Shown: piece by piece, positions 40,304 through 50,362 of the stretch | Numbering within the stretch: position 1 is the first letter of the stretch | How the letters are laid out: every line of letters starts with the position of its first letter | Source: Pichia kudriavzevii | Taxonomy: Eukaryota > Ascomycota > Pichiomycetes > Pichiales > Pichiaceae | Length of the DNA: 64,000 bases | Direction of reading: 5' to 3' | NCBI RefSeq assembly: GCF_003054445.1 | Contig: NC_042508.1 | Coordinates: 806,001 to 870,000 of the forward strand | Position numbers and translations under genes: made by a program | The notes under the pieces: model-generated | Told to the model about the DNA's origin: nothing | Seen by the model: only the letters and a program-made list of their open reading frames with translations | Databases searched by the model: none

Positions 40304-41236
40304 TTAATCGAATAAACCGAAACCCATGTCATCATCGGATTCTTCTTCTTCTGCTGGTGCGGCTTCTTCAGCTGCTGCAGAGGAGGAGGAAGCAGCAGCA
40401 GCTGGTGCAGCAGCAGCGTAAGCTTCTGGGTTAGCAATTCTGTCCTTGATTTGTTCAGAACCTTCGAAGGTGTAGTCAGTAGCAACAGATAATGCAAGAA
40501 TGTTCTTGTAACTGTTGACAATTTGGTGAGAAACTGCAGCAACAGTTGGGTAACCAGAAGCTAAAGAGATTTGGGTAATTGTGGAAACTGCAGTGGTGAA
40601 GTGACCTAACAATTCTTCATCAGTGATATCTAAGATAGAAGCTGGGAATAAGTTACCTTCGTTGAAGACTTGAATGATAGTTAAACCGTATGTGAATGGG
40701 GAGATGTTCAACATGTTCAACAAGGAAGCTTCAGAAGGACCAACCTTTTGGTCTTTTTCCAAAATTCTAACATCGGAGGTAATTTCAATGGTACCTCTAG
40801 CAATCTTAGTTGGAACACCTAAAGCTTGGAAGAAAGAAGTCTTACCTGGTTCCATACCAGTGTTACCTGCTGGAACGAAAACATCAGCTGGCGCAATAGC
40901 ACCTGCTCTTGCTGGTGCAGCAACCTTGTTAGCTAAAACAACATCCTTGATGGTCTTCAAATCAGCATTGGTGAAAATGAAACCAATGTTACCCTTGATT
41001 AAAGGCATCAACTTTTCGTATTCTGGGAATTCAGTAATGAAACCTCTCATAGCTCTTCTAACCATGGTGTTCTTACCCATCAAAACAACAGCATCCTTTC
41101 TTAAAGCCTTTCTGACTTCGTGCATTTGTTGAGATGAAACATTATCAACACCAACAATGAAAAGAGATTTGTATTCTTCAACTAACTCTCTTAACTTGGT
41201 GAAGTATGCTGCTTTCTTTTCTCTGGTAGCTCCCAT
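40304..41236 (-). CDS. RPP0: RPP0, 60S ribosomal stalk protein P0 (uL10)
   Basis: Base of the ribosomal stalk, binding 25S rRNA and P1/P2 dimers and recruiting elongation factors. 310 residues (312 in S. cerevisiae) from the ATG at 41236, [15 protein letters not shown]. rRNA-binding L10 domain: [35 protein letters not shown]1/P2-binding helices lie near 200-260, with an alanine-rich hinge and the universal tail [14 protein letters not shown]. Strong codon bias. The promoter has Cbf1- and Tbf1-like sites instead of an evident Rap1 site. Confidence 0.98.
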   Translation of the reverse strand: MGATREKKAAYFTKLRELVEEYKSLFIVGVDNVSSQQMHEVRKALRKDAVVLMGKNTMVRRAMRGFITEFPEYEKLMPLIKGNIGFIFTNADLKTIKDVVLANKVAAPARAGAIAPADVFVPAGNTGMEPGKTSFFQALGVPTKIARGTIEITSDVRILEKDQKVGPSEASLLNMLNISPFTYGLTIIQVFNEGNLFPASILDITDEELLGHFTTAVSTITQISLASGYPTVAAVSHQIVNSYKNILALSVATDYTFEGSEQIKDRIANPEAYAAAAPAAAASSSSAAAEEAAPAEEEESDDDMGFGLFD

Positions 41237-41432
41237 TTCGTTTATGTATACGTTAGGCTGTTTAAAGCTGTTTGCAAAATAAACATAATGCAAAGGAGCA
41301 GTCCCTAATCAAGAAACTCATGTGCTCAAAACTTTTCATACTATTCCACCACACACAGAATCGTCCAAACCATTTTCCGAGACGCGCAACCAAGTTGAAA
41401 AAAAAAGAGGGTTATACAATCTGGTAAATACG

Positions 41433-41457
41433 CACGTGACATTGCTAAAAGCCCTAA
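41433..41457. promoter_or_regulatory. Cbf1 and Tbf1-like sites of the RPP0 promoter
   Basis: GCACGTGAC (core CACGTG at 41433-41438) lies next to AGCCCTAA at 41450-41457, about 200-215 bp before the RPP0 ATG. An AGGGTTA word lies at 41408-41414. CACGTGAC fits Cbf1 and RCCCTAA fits Tbf1, the combination known at ribosomal protein genes of Candida albicans and other yeasts that do not use Rap1 for this purpose. I see no ACACCCATACAT-type Rap1 site in the 329-bp intergenic region. Confidence 0.65.
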
Positions 41458-41565
41458 TTTCCTAATTAATCAGAGGCATGTTGATACAATAAGTCTATAC
41501 GTTTCAAATAAATATGTACTAACACAAGTTTGCTACAACATTCTTCTATAACTAATATACAAGAC

Positions 41566-44500
41566 TTATTTTTGTGATTTTAGCATTTCGCCAATCATTG
41601 CAGAAAGTGTATCAATACCCCAGTCGATTCTGGCCTGTTGCTTTTTGCCCTTAATAAAATTGCTGTCTCTTAATTTATCATTCAAGAAATATTGTAAACC
41701 TTTAAGTAATAAAGGTTGTTCATCACATTTTGCTATTCTCTCCGCCACGAGTTTACCTGTGTATGTAACGTTCCTTTTGCTTTTACCGCTACCAAATTGA
41801 TCAACTTGAGATTTTTTCGCAATTATATCCAGGACAGTGATCAACATAATCTCCAAGAAAATCTTGACATCAGATGAGGCTGTAAGAAAGTTAACCACCC
41901 TTAGGACATTAAGTGATAAAGATCCTTCTCCAAGTAAGAACCCAAAAAACCTGCCCATATTTAAAATCTTCCACAACCGTTCCTCCTCATTTGCATTATG
42001 TAAGATTGTAGTAGAGCTTTCCTCTCCGTCTAACTCTTTGATAAAGTCCCATAAATTCAATTGGAATGCTCTTCTCATTCCATGGTCATCACACAGTTTC
42101 TTTCCCAGATAAGAGTAATAAGGGTTATTGTTGGATTCCAATGTAGCACAGTGCATCAAAATATTTGGAATTTCACCTTTTTGTGATTTCTTTAAGCTCA
42201 ACTTTTCCAACTTCATAAAAGCATCCTTGAAATCTTCTGCTGACATGATGGAAATAAAAATAGCTCTTCTAACGTCAGTATTCATTCTACATTGTCTGGC
42301 AAGTTCCATCCAGTTAACATCACCTTCACCTGTTAGTTCGTCTTCATCTTTAAGGAAATCCTCGTTAACATTACCGACATCACTTTTTTCAGTAACTTCA
42401 GTCTTTGATCCTTCATTACCTTTCCATGCAGAGCCAACTAACCACCACTTACCCCTTTCTTCAATATTTTCAATGTCTTCTAAATTGACCTTGATTGCAT
42501 CAAGATTTCTAGAATTGCTGATTGAACCTAACTGCTTTTTAAGTCTATTGATCATGGAGACAGTATTTACGTTTTCCATATTCCTCAACCTATTGTTTTT
42601 TAAATCTGTTATTGTGTCAATCAAAAACCTTGTTCTTGTAGAAATTTTAACACCTCTGCTTTCATTCAGCTTAACGGATTTAGTAAGTTCTGTTATAATG
42701 GCATTCAAAGCTGTTGAATCATCTGTTCTAAGTTTGGACCCGCACGATCTGATTAGTTTCAATAAAATATCAGTTTTCAACTCAGTTGGATTAACAATCA
42801 ACTTCCATTTTATAATGTCATATATTAATGTTGCACTTATCAAGTTCAAAGTATACAAATAACCTATCATACCAGATAAATTGATCAGTTCTTGTTTTGC
42901 CCTCTCCGTGCTTTCAATTTCTTTAAGAAAATCTTCAACCAATTTTTGGATAACAAATGCTCCAAACTCCACACCTTGTAATTTATATAATGCAACAATA
43001 GCACTCGAATAAAGAACCAAAAAACTTTCCAGCATTGGGGTAGAAATACAAACTGATTGGATGACAACCTTCAACACAGCTTCATTAACAAACTGTCTAG
43101 GATTATCAATGTAAACTTCATTTAATTCAGATATAGAACTAGAAAAGTTGGATTCAGAAAGCTTGTTGAAAGGACCTTTCACTAAACGTAACAGTCTCTT
43201 CATTACTTCAGAATCTTCAGTATTTTCATTCATGGCCAATTTCTTCCTCAAAGCTGGTGGAATGTACCTAGATCCAGATGGGTTATCAAGACCCAAAGTA
43301 CTCGGATCAACCGGTGCCATATAAGGGTTTTTCTTAGCCTTGGGACTATCACTATCATCAGAATCCGAAGCAAAGTCTGAATCTGAATCTGAATCTGAAT
43401 TTTCTAAACCATACATTTCCCGAAGAAGTGCTTTATCGTCGTCATCCAAGTCATCATCGTCATCAAAATCTTCAGAATTGATATCATCATCTCCGCCCTT
43501 AAAGTTTTTGGACGCTTCTCTTTCATTTTCATAAGCAGATTCGGAGCTAGACTGTTCTTTCCCCTCTGAAAGATCCTCATCATCACCTGTTTCCGTTTCA
43601 TCGGAATAGTTCAAATCCAAGCCATCAAACAGACCACCAATAAAGTCGTCATCACCTTGCTTTGAAACTCCCTTCTTTGGATTGATACCCAACTTCTTGG
43701 CATAAAACATCATGTCATCTTTCTCTTTTTGAATCATTTCCCTGTCATGAGCAGAAATTATTCTCTGGTGCTTCTGATCCTTCGGTTTAGGTGAATTCTC
43801 TTTCTTCGTTTTCTTTTCCTTCACTTCCGACTTTTTCTGTTTCGGTTCATAATCAATATTATCAGCATTATCGTATTTTTCCATAAAATCTAAACCTTCA
43901 AATAATCCACCTACAAAATCATCTTCAGATTCACGCTTCATTCTTGTGTTTTTGTCAAGTTTCAACTTCTGTGTATAGTAATCCAATTCCTCATCATTTT
44001 TTGATCTGAATTGAGGCTCTGCATAGTCTATTTCTTCATTTTCTCTCTCGTCACTTGAGTACCCAATGTCTGAAGTGCTATCGTCGGAGAGTTCATCCTC
44101 CTTAACAATTTTGAGTTTCATAGGAGCCCTTTTGTTCCCTTTAATAGCAGCCAACTTTTTCATAATTTCTTCTTCTTCTCTATCTTCATCGGTATCCTTT
44201 CCGCTAGAAGGGTCAACTTCAGACCCAGATTGTCTGACAATATCAGATTCATTTGAAGTTTCTGAATCGTCACTTAATTCATCCTCTTTTACAATTCTTA
44301 TGCCCGAATTTGAGTTAACCTTACCTTTCAATAATGCCAGTTTGGCCATAACATGTTTCTGCTCGTCATCTAAGTCATCTAATACAGGATCCAGTTTCTC
44401 TTCTTCATCTTGTGACGTAGAGTCAGCATCACTGAGTTCATCTTCTTTTATTATACGAAGGTTCTGATCGCTTTGTATTCTTTTTCCTTTCGTAGCACGG

Positions 44501-44742
44501 AGTTTTGCCATAACTTCTTCTTCAGCTTCATAAAACTCACTGTCAGACTTAAAATCAGAGTCAATACTTTTATCTGAGCTTCCATCATATTTGTCAAACC
44601 TAACATCAGCTCCATGGTATGTATTTGTTGCACCTGGTAGCTCTTTGTTTTTTCTAGATTTTGACTTAGCCAAGTGAGTCATGATGCTCTTCTGATCATC
44701 ATCCGACTCTTTTAATGAATTGTCAGAAAAATCTTCATCATT

Positions 44743-44779
<37 letters not shown>

Positions 44780-45585
44780 CTTGATTCAAAAGTATCATCT
44801 TCGAGCTCATCCTCTTTGACAATCCGAACATTGATATTCCCACTCTTTTTCTTACCTTTCAGAACAGCTAGTTGATTCATTACACGTTGCTGCTCTTCAT
44901 CCAAATTTGCTTTATTTTCAGAATACTCCAGTTCATTGCAGATATCATGGGTCACATTATTTCCACTAGCAGCGGTAACATCATCGCTACCATAACCATC
45001 ACTTGTATGCGCTCCTCTCTGAACTTTCTTCAATTGCTTTAATGTGGCTATCAAGTTGCTTGTTTCTTCTTCTTCATTTTCATCCTCTGAATCATTTTCA
45101 CTGTTACTGTAGAACTGTTCACTGTCATCACTTTCATCACCAAACTCTTTTTCCCACTTTTCAAAATCTACATCTATTTCATTTTCTGAATTGGATTCTC
45201 TTGCTGGTATTTCACAAATATCGTCATTATTGCTAAACGAAACCCTTTTCTTTTTTTTCTGTGAACATTTATTGGAATCAACTGCTCCATCTTTTCTAGT
45301 AGACAGTTGTTTCAGACTTGGTTTCTTGTTGAATGATTTCTTTTTCTGAAGCTGATATTCCTTTTGTTTCTCTTTATAGAGTTTCATATGTTCATTAGCT
45401 AGTTGTTTTTTAGACTGTTTCTTTTCCATCCTTGATTGTCTTCTATTTTCTTTACGATGAATGACAGATGGTCCTTTGATTTTCTGACGCTTGAACCTCG
45501 CATCGTTTTCATATATCTCCTCACTATCTCTGATACTGTCAAGCATCACACCAGGTATATTGATTGCATGCCTTTTTTTCGACAT
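41566..45585 (-). CDS. SGD1: SGD1, nucleolar MIF4G/MA3 protein for 18S rRNA maturation
   Basis: NOM1/Sgd1 family nucleolar factor needed for 40S production. 1339 residues, far longer than S. cerevisiae Sgd1 (899). N-terminus is basic (RKENRRQSRMEKKQSKKQ). Residues about 240-510 hold repeated units with the core IVKEDELSDDS (near 258, 382, 432, 495), each preceded by a helix such as VMAKLALLKGK. A second pair of repeats has DDFVGGLFEGLDF (562) and DDFIGGLFDGLDL (652). MIF4G spans about 795-1020 (EVMKRLLRLVKGPFNKLSE), MA3 about 1095-1210 (VRRAIFISIMSAEDFKDAF). The extra length is all in the acidic repeat region. Divergent from MSP1. Confidence 0.93.
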
Positions 45586-45692
45586 GGTAAGCGTATCGAT
45601 AGAATGTATAAGCCTTGACTTTCTTGTATTCTATAGTGAAATTAAGGAATTATCTTACAAATGCATTTTCAGTAAATTTTTTTAAGAAAAAC

Positions 45693-45702
45693 GAAAAATT
45701 TC
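45693..45702. promoter_or_regulatory. RRPE-like element in the SGD1/MSP1 promoter
   Basis: GAAAAATTTC, 108 bp from the SGD1 ATG in the 239-bp divergent promoter. It fits the RRPE word of ribosome-biogenesis genes; chance cannot be excluded. Confidence 0.4.
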
Positions 45703-45824
45703 CCAAGGTCGATCTAATTCGAGACATTTTGATAGTAGGCCATAATCGAAACTGATTGACAGATGACCCATGTACACCTTAAAACTGATAATACACAAAC
45801 ACCAGATAGTCTTCTTCTCTCAAA

Positions 45825-46898
45825 ATGAACAGAAATGACGCGTTTAAATTAATAAGTGAATGTGTGTTGTTAACCACAGCATCTTTCTCCGTTTATTACC
45901 TTTTAAATACACTTATGGGAGATCCAAGCCATCGTAACAATGATGAAAAGAAACGTACAGCAAAACATCTGTCAAAACTTAAGAAGCAATCACCAGAAAT
46001 GAAACAAGTGCTTGACTCATTATCTAATTATGAAAAAATAATGCTAGCCTATTTAATCCCCCCTACAGATATCGAAGTTTCATTCAATGATATTGGAGGA
46101 TTGGAAGATGTTGTGAGTGATCTACGTGAAAGTGTGATTTTGCCGCTTGTTTACCCACAGTTGTTTACCCAATATGGCTCATTGTTAGCAGCACCTAAAG
46201 GTGTTTTGCTCTATGGGCCACCTGGGTGTGGAAAAACAATGCTAGCTAAGGCTTTGGCAAAGGAGAGTGGCTCGAACTTTATCAGTATAAGAATGTCTAC
46301 TATAATGGACAAGTGGTTTGGTGAAAGCAACAAATTAGTGGATGCTTTGTTTAGTTTGGCTTCTAAGCTTCAACCATGCATTATATTTATTGATGAGATT
46401 GATTCGTTTTTAAGGGAAAGAAGTTCCACTGATCATGAAGTTACAGCTACTATGAAGGCAGAATTCATGACATTATGGGATGGTTTGGTAAGTTCCGGAC
46501 GTGTTCTTGTTCTTGGTGCCACCAATAGACCTGGCGATATTGATTCTGCCTTTTTGAGGCGTATGCCCAAAAGATTCAGCATTGGGTTGCCGAATGATGA
46601 GCAACGTGAGAAGATTCTAACTAAGCTGCTCTCCGACGTCCAACTGGATTGTAGCGTTAAGGATTTAGTATCCATTACGGATGGCATGAGTGGTTCTGAT
46701 TTAAAGGAGTTATGCCGAAATGCAGCTGTAAATTCTACTAGGGAATATATCCGTAAGCATATCCTGGACACAAATGGAGAAATGCAGATCCACAATACAA
46801 AGGAAATTTCATTGCGTCCATTAAAAACGAAGGACTTCTTGGACGCAATGGATCCTGAGAAGGTTATGAAACTAAATGTGACTTCTGACTTAGATTGA
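45825..46898 (+). CDS. MSP1: MSP1, AAA-ATPase of the mitochondrial outer membrane
   Basis: Extracts mislocalised tail-anchored proteins and stalled import substrates from the mitochondrial outer membrane and peroxisomes. 357 residues (362 in S. cerevisiae). One N-terminal membrane segment (about 12-31, [20 protein letters not shown]), then the AAA domain: [15 protein letters not shown], Walker A GPPGCGKT (131-138), pore loop [12 protein letters not shown], Walker [10 protein letters not shown] and the second region of homology [19 protein letters not shown]. All catalytic residues present. Confidence 0.96.
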   Translation: MNRNDAFKLISECVLLTTASFSVYYLLNTLMGDPSHRNNDEKKRTAKHLSKLKKQSPEMKQVLDSLSNYEKIMLAYLIPPTDIEVSFNDIGGLEDVVSDLRESVILPLVYPQLFTQYGSLLAAPKGVLLYGPPGCGKTMLAKALAKESGSNFISIRMSTIMDKWFGESNKLVDALFSLASKLQPCIIFIDEIDSFLRERSSTDHEVTATMKAEFMTLWDGLVSSGRVLVLGATNRPGDIDSAFLRRMPKRFSIGLPNDEQREKILTKLLSDVQLDCSVKDLVSITDGMSGSDLKELCRNAAVNSTREYIRKHILDTNGEMQIHNTKEISLRPLKTKDFLDAMDPEKVMKLNVTSDLD

Positions 46899-48595
46899 TC
46901 TAAAGCAGGTCATTAAAAAGTGTAATCAGTGTAAGTGTACATGAAGACGAAACTTTTACATAGAAATGTAACCCAATCCTTGAACCTAAACAGATGACGA
47001 AATAGTCAACTTAAGGTGTCTCGGGAAATCAAGCCATATATTTTCCTAAAGGCAAGACGGCGTCATTCTTGGCTTCGCTTTGAATCCCCTAACCATTTGG
47101 TGCGTTTAGGGGATCTTCGAAGAGGCCATGCTTTGGAGAAACATAACAAGGAAAGGTTGAGCAAACACAGTGAGACAGATTCGTTAGAAATACGACATGT
47201 AAAAAAAAGTAGCGATGAGGAAAAAGGAAGAGGGTTCCGACGTAAATTTTAAGAGGGTTTTGGAAGCTGCGAAAAGCTTGCCTCATATGGTAGCATTCCA
47301 AATCTATAATGAAAAGTTTTGCTTCGTATATTGGAACTAACTTAATTATTTAGCACTTGTATTGTATATATTTTTATAAATTAGACAAGAAGAGTTACTT
47401 TATTGGGACATTTTGAGCATTCGGGAGCTGAATCTTTTTCTTATACGAATATCTCGAGCTGCTTACACCGAAATCTTGACAATTAGCCTTCAAGGCAGAA
47501 CCACTAGGATACATTTAATAACTAACATGGGAGGTATCACTGATTGATAGCTTTAATGGAACCCTCTTCGGCTCTTTTTAGTAATCTAGACCTTACAGGT
47601 ATAATATTCTGCCCGGAATATTTTTATATTTTAGGGATCAATTCGGGGAACTTTCTTAATTTCCAAATATTATGGTGTCCATTATCAATTCTGATTACTT
47701 TCTTCCAAGTAAAACACTATTTATTTCTATTCTATTTTAAGGCTTAATTAAAACATAGCATAGAGTTACTAGATATGTTTGAAAGAGAGATAGTTGAGAT
47801 CCCTATTCTGCGGTCATCCGCAGACCCATGAAATTATGGAATAAAAAGTTGTGCTATCAGGCTTGAAAAAGCTCATTTCTAGTTTGGTCCAAACATTAAA
47901 AAGAATATATTTAATAACAATGTTAGGTAATAAATTATAAAGTAAGATTTTTGGCATTAATGACAAAATTACTGAAGGTTGAGAGACATTGTACAACTAC
48001 ATGCTCCTGTAATTAATGTGATATAGGTTTTTTTTTGTGAAAATCAGCACAGTAAAATAATGCGTTACAATTGTGGAAATGGACTAAAGAAAAGCAAAAT
48101 AATTACAGTTAAACACCTCACCTAATATTAAAACAAATATGCAAGCAAATTTAAACTATGAGAAATACACCGTTCTGTACAAAGCTATTTAACCTATCTG
48201 TTTTGTCACAAAATAATTTGATTATGACTGAAAATTCCACGATATTCCGAAGCACATTCTTTAGTAAATTTAAATTGGGTTTATACATTCCTATTACCAG
48301 TCTTCGCTTTCATATTTGTGCGTAAAATCTTTTTCCGTCAATTAAGTGCTTCATAACTGAATTAAGAACACCTTTTGTTGATTTATTATAATATACTAAT
48401 TACTAATCATGACAGAGCTCAAGGTGTCGGCATACACCCTAAAACTTTAATAGAATTGTTATATGACAAATATGAAAAGGCACTGCCTCTCCATAAACAA
48501 TATATTCGAAGATACATTTCTATATTTTAGATAAAACCAGAAAATTATCCAATACTACTATCATAAACCCTGGTAATAATTTACAAAATTAGAAT
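46899..48595. other. Long convergent intergenic region with structured segments
   Basis: 1.7 kb between the 3' ends of MSP1 and the DHA2 transporter, unusually long for a convergent pair. The left 350 bases are GC-richer and contain an imperfect hairpin (47084-47114, listed separately). A second perfect hairpin, TCTGCGG-TCAT-CCGCAGA, is at 47807-47824. The remainder is AT-rich. A 78-codon open frame at 47016-47252 has no ATG and I do not support it. Confidence 0.6.
47084..47114. other. Hairpin, 9-bp perfect core stem, possible structured RNA
   Basis: ATCCCCTAA (47084-47092) and TTAGGGGAT (47106-47114) pair around a 13-base loop. The arms extend imperfectly outward (GGCTTCG on the left, CGAAGAGGCC on the right). 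Could be part of a non-coding RNA, for example one arm of an H/ACA snoRNA, but I could not identify complete boxes. Confidence 0.4.
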
Positions 48596-50362
48596 CTATG
48601 TATCCTCCGTCATCGATAAACTTGCATCTTTTTCTCCTTTTCCGACTTCTTTCGATTGAGGTTTTGGTAAGCGTTTATTGCTCATAAGGCAACCCAGTGT
48701 TGTCATTAAAAGACTGCATGCAAATGTTAACCAAAAAACATTCTGGATAGCCTGTAAGAAGGCTTTTTTAATCGAAATTCCTGCCTCATATCCATGCTTT
48801 TCAATTAATGTTGACATGTAATCAACATTTTTAACTAAAATCAAGATCTCAGAGTTAGGAATATTTTCATCAAGTGCAACTTTTCTCAAATTTTTAGAAA
48901 GAGTAGTGGTATAAATCAGCTGTGAAATTTCACTAAGGAATGCACTACCAATATTTTTAGAAAACGTGATGTAGGAAGTCGAGAGCATGACTGATGACTT
49001 CATATCCATGCCCTTGTCGGTTACACTAGGTTTGGGAGCAACTAACTGAGCCGAAACAAGAGGAGGATGAAACCCAAAACCAAACCCCAGACCACATATA
49101 GTTTGTAAACCAATAAATAGTGCTTTTCTACTGTTAACTTTAACAACCTGGTAAATACCAATTCCCAAAGCAGACATGAACCCGGAAATGAAGACAAATT
49201 CCTTCACCCTCCTTGTCCTGTTCATGGAGTATCCTACAACAAGAGTACCGACACTTGTCAAAATAATATTGGAGAGCATGCTAACTCCAGAATCAAGTGG
49301 CTTCTCATCATAAATAATCTGGTAGTAAAGTGACATAAACTGAAGCGTTGATAAAAATAACCCGTTTGCTAAAAATGAAATTGCAGCATTGATATTCATT
49401 TTCCCTACCTTTAAAATAAGAGGTGGCAATACCGGTGCTTTACTCAGAAACCAATTCCAGTACATGAAAAAAATGAAAATCACACCTCCTAGTACAAAAC
49501 ATGTGATATTGGCAACACCCCCCCAACGATAAGAAGTTCCGATACTGATCCCTAGTAATAGCAAAACGAGCGAAGCAACCATAGTTACCGTTCCAACATA
49601 GTCTATCTCCTTCAATTTTGAATAGATATTTTTGAAACTCTTATCTCCTTTCCAATCGGAATTATAACTAAAATAAAAACACGGAAATACAACTGCCGCA
49701 AAACAAAGATTTATCCAGAAACACCACCTCCAGCTGGCTTTTGTTAGTAGACCACCTACTATAGGACCAAGAACACTTGCAATACCATATGTTGCGCCGT
49801 TCAACGCCAATAACAACGGTTTCTTATCATCCGATGTAATTTCTGAGACTATAATGAAGATGCAAGAAATAACACCTCCTCCTCCAATTCCTTGGAGCGT
49901 TCTTCCGCCAATAAGTGTGTTCATAGTATTCGCTAATGCGCATATCAAACTACCAATCTCGAATAAAAAAACTGATATCAACATTGTAAACTTACGTCCA
50001 AAAATTACCGAAAATTTACCCCAAAATTGTGCAAGGCAACCCAAGGGAAGGACAAATGCAGTAGTTATCCATGTAACTTCAGAAAATGCATCAAATTTGT
50101 TAGCTACTGTAGTTAAAATGGTAACAGTGATAGTTTGGTCCAAGGCAACAAGGAACAAACATAACAATCCAGAAAACATACATAGATATAGTTGAGGACC
50201 TGTCAAAATATTTGCATTTTTTATGGACTCGTGATGTTCCTCTTCGGTTAATTCATGTTGCTTGATATAAGCATCTGAACCTAATGTTTCCCCTTTTTTT
50301 TCTAAAACTTCTACTTCTTCATAGTGTTCATGAAGAGAAGAAAGGTTGGATCCATTAGACAT
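48596..50362 (-). CDS. DHA2-type multidrug:H+ antiporter (14 TM MFS)
   Basis: 588 residues from the ATG at 50362. Membrane exporter of the DHA2 family (Sge1, Azr1, Vba-like); substrate unknown. An acidic N-terminus of about 55 residues precedes TM1 (QLYLCMFSGLLCLFLVALD). Family motifs: ALDQTITVTIL at TM1, WITTAFVLPLGCLAQF, motif A-like GKFSVIFGRK, RTLQGIGGGGV, and antiporter motif C ASVLGPIVGGLLTKASWRW. The large gap on both sides (1.7 and 1.6 kb) suggests a stress-regulated gene with a long promoter, and possibly a region where gene content changes between strains. Confidence 0.9.
   Translation of the reverse strand: MSNGSNLSSLHEHYEEVEVLEKKGETLGSDAYIKQHELTEEEHHESIKNANILTGPQLYLCMFSGLLCLFLVALDQTITVTILTTVANKFDAFSEVTWITTAFVLPLGCLAQFWGKFSVIFGRKFTMLISVFLFEIGSLICALANTMNTLIGGRTLQGIGGGGVISCIFIIVSEITSDDKKPLLLALNGATYGIASVLGPIVGGLLTKASWRWCFWINLCFAAVVFPCFYFSYNSDWKGDKSFKNIYSKLKEIDYVGTVTMVASLVLLLLGISIGTSYRWGGVANITCFVLGGVIFIFFMYWNWFLSKAPVLPPLILKVGKMNINAAISFLANGLFLSTLQFMSLYYQIIYDEKPLDSGVSMLSNIILTSVGTLVVGYSMNRTRRVKEFVFISGFMSALGIGIYQVVKVNSRKALFIGLQTICGLGFGFGFHPPLVSAQLVAPKPSVTDKGMDMKSSVMLSTSYITFSKNIGSAFLSEISQLIYTTTLSKNLRKVALDENIPNSEILILVKNVDYMSTLIEKHGYEAGISIKKAFLQAIQNVFWLTFACSLLMTTLGCLMSNKRLPKPQSKEVGKGEKDASLSMTEDT

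Noticed and set aside
47016-47252. 78-codon open frame in the MSP1-DHA2 gap
   Set aside because: It has no ATG, a long basic low-complexity composition and no recognisable domain. It overlaps the hairpin and is better explained by the GC-richer block.
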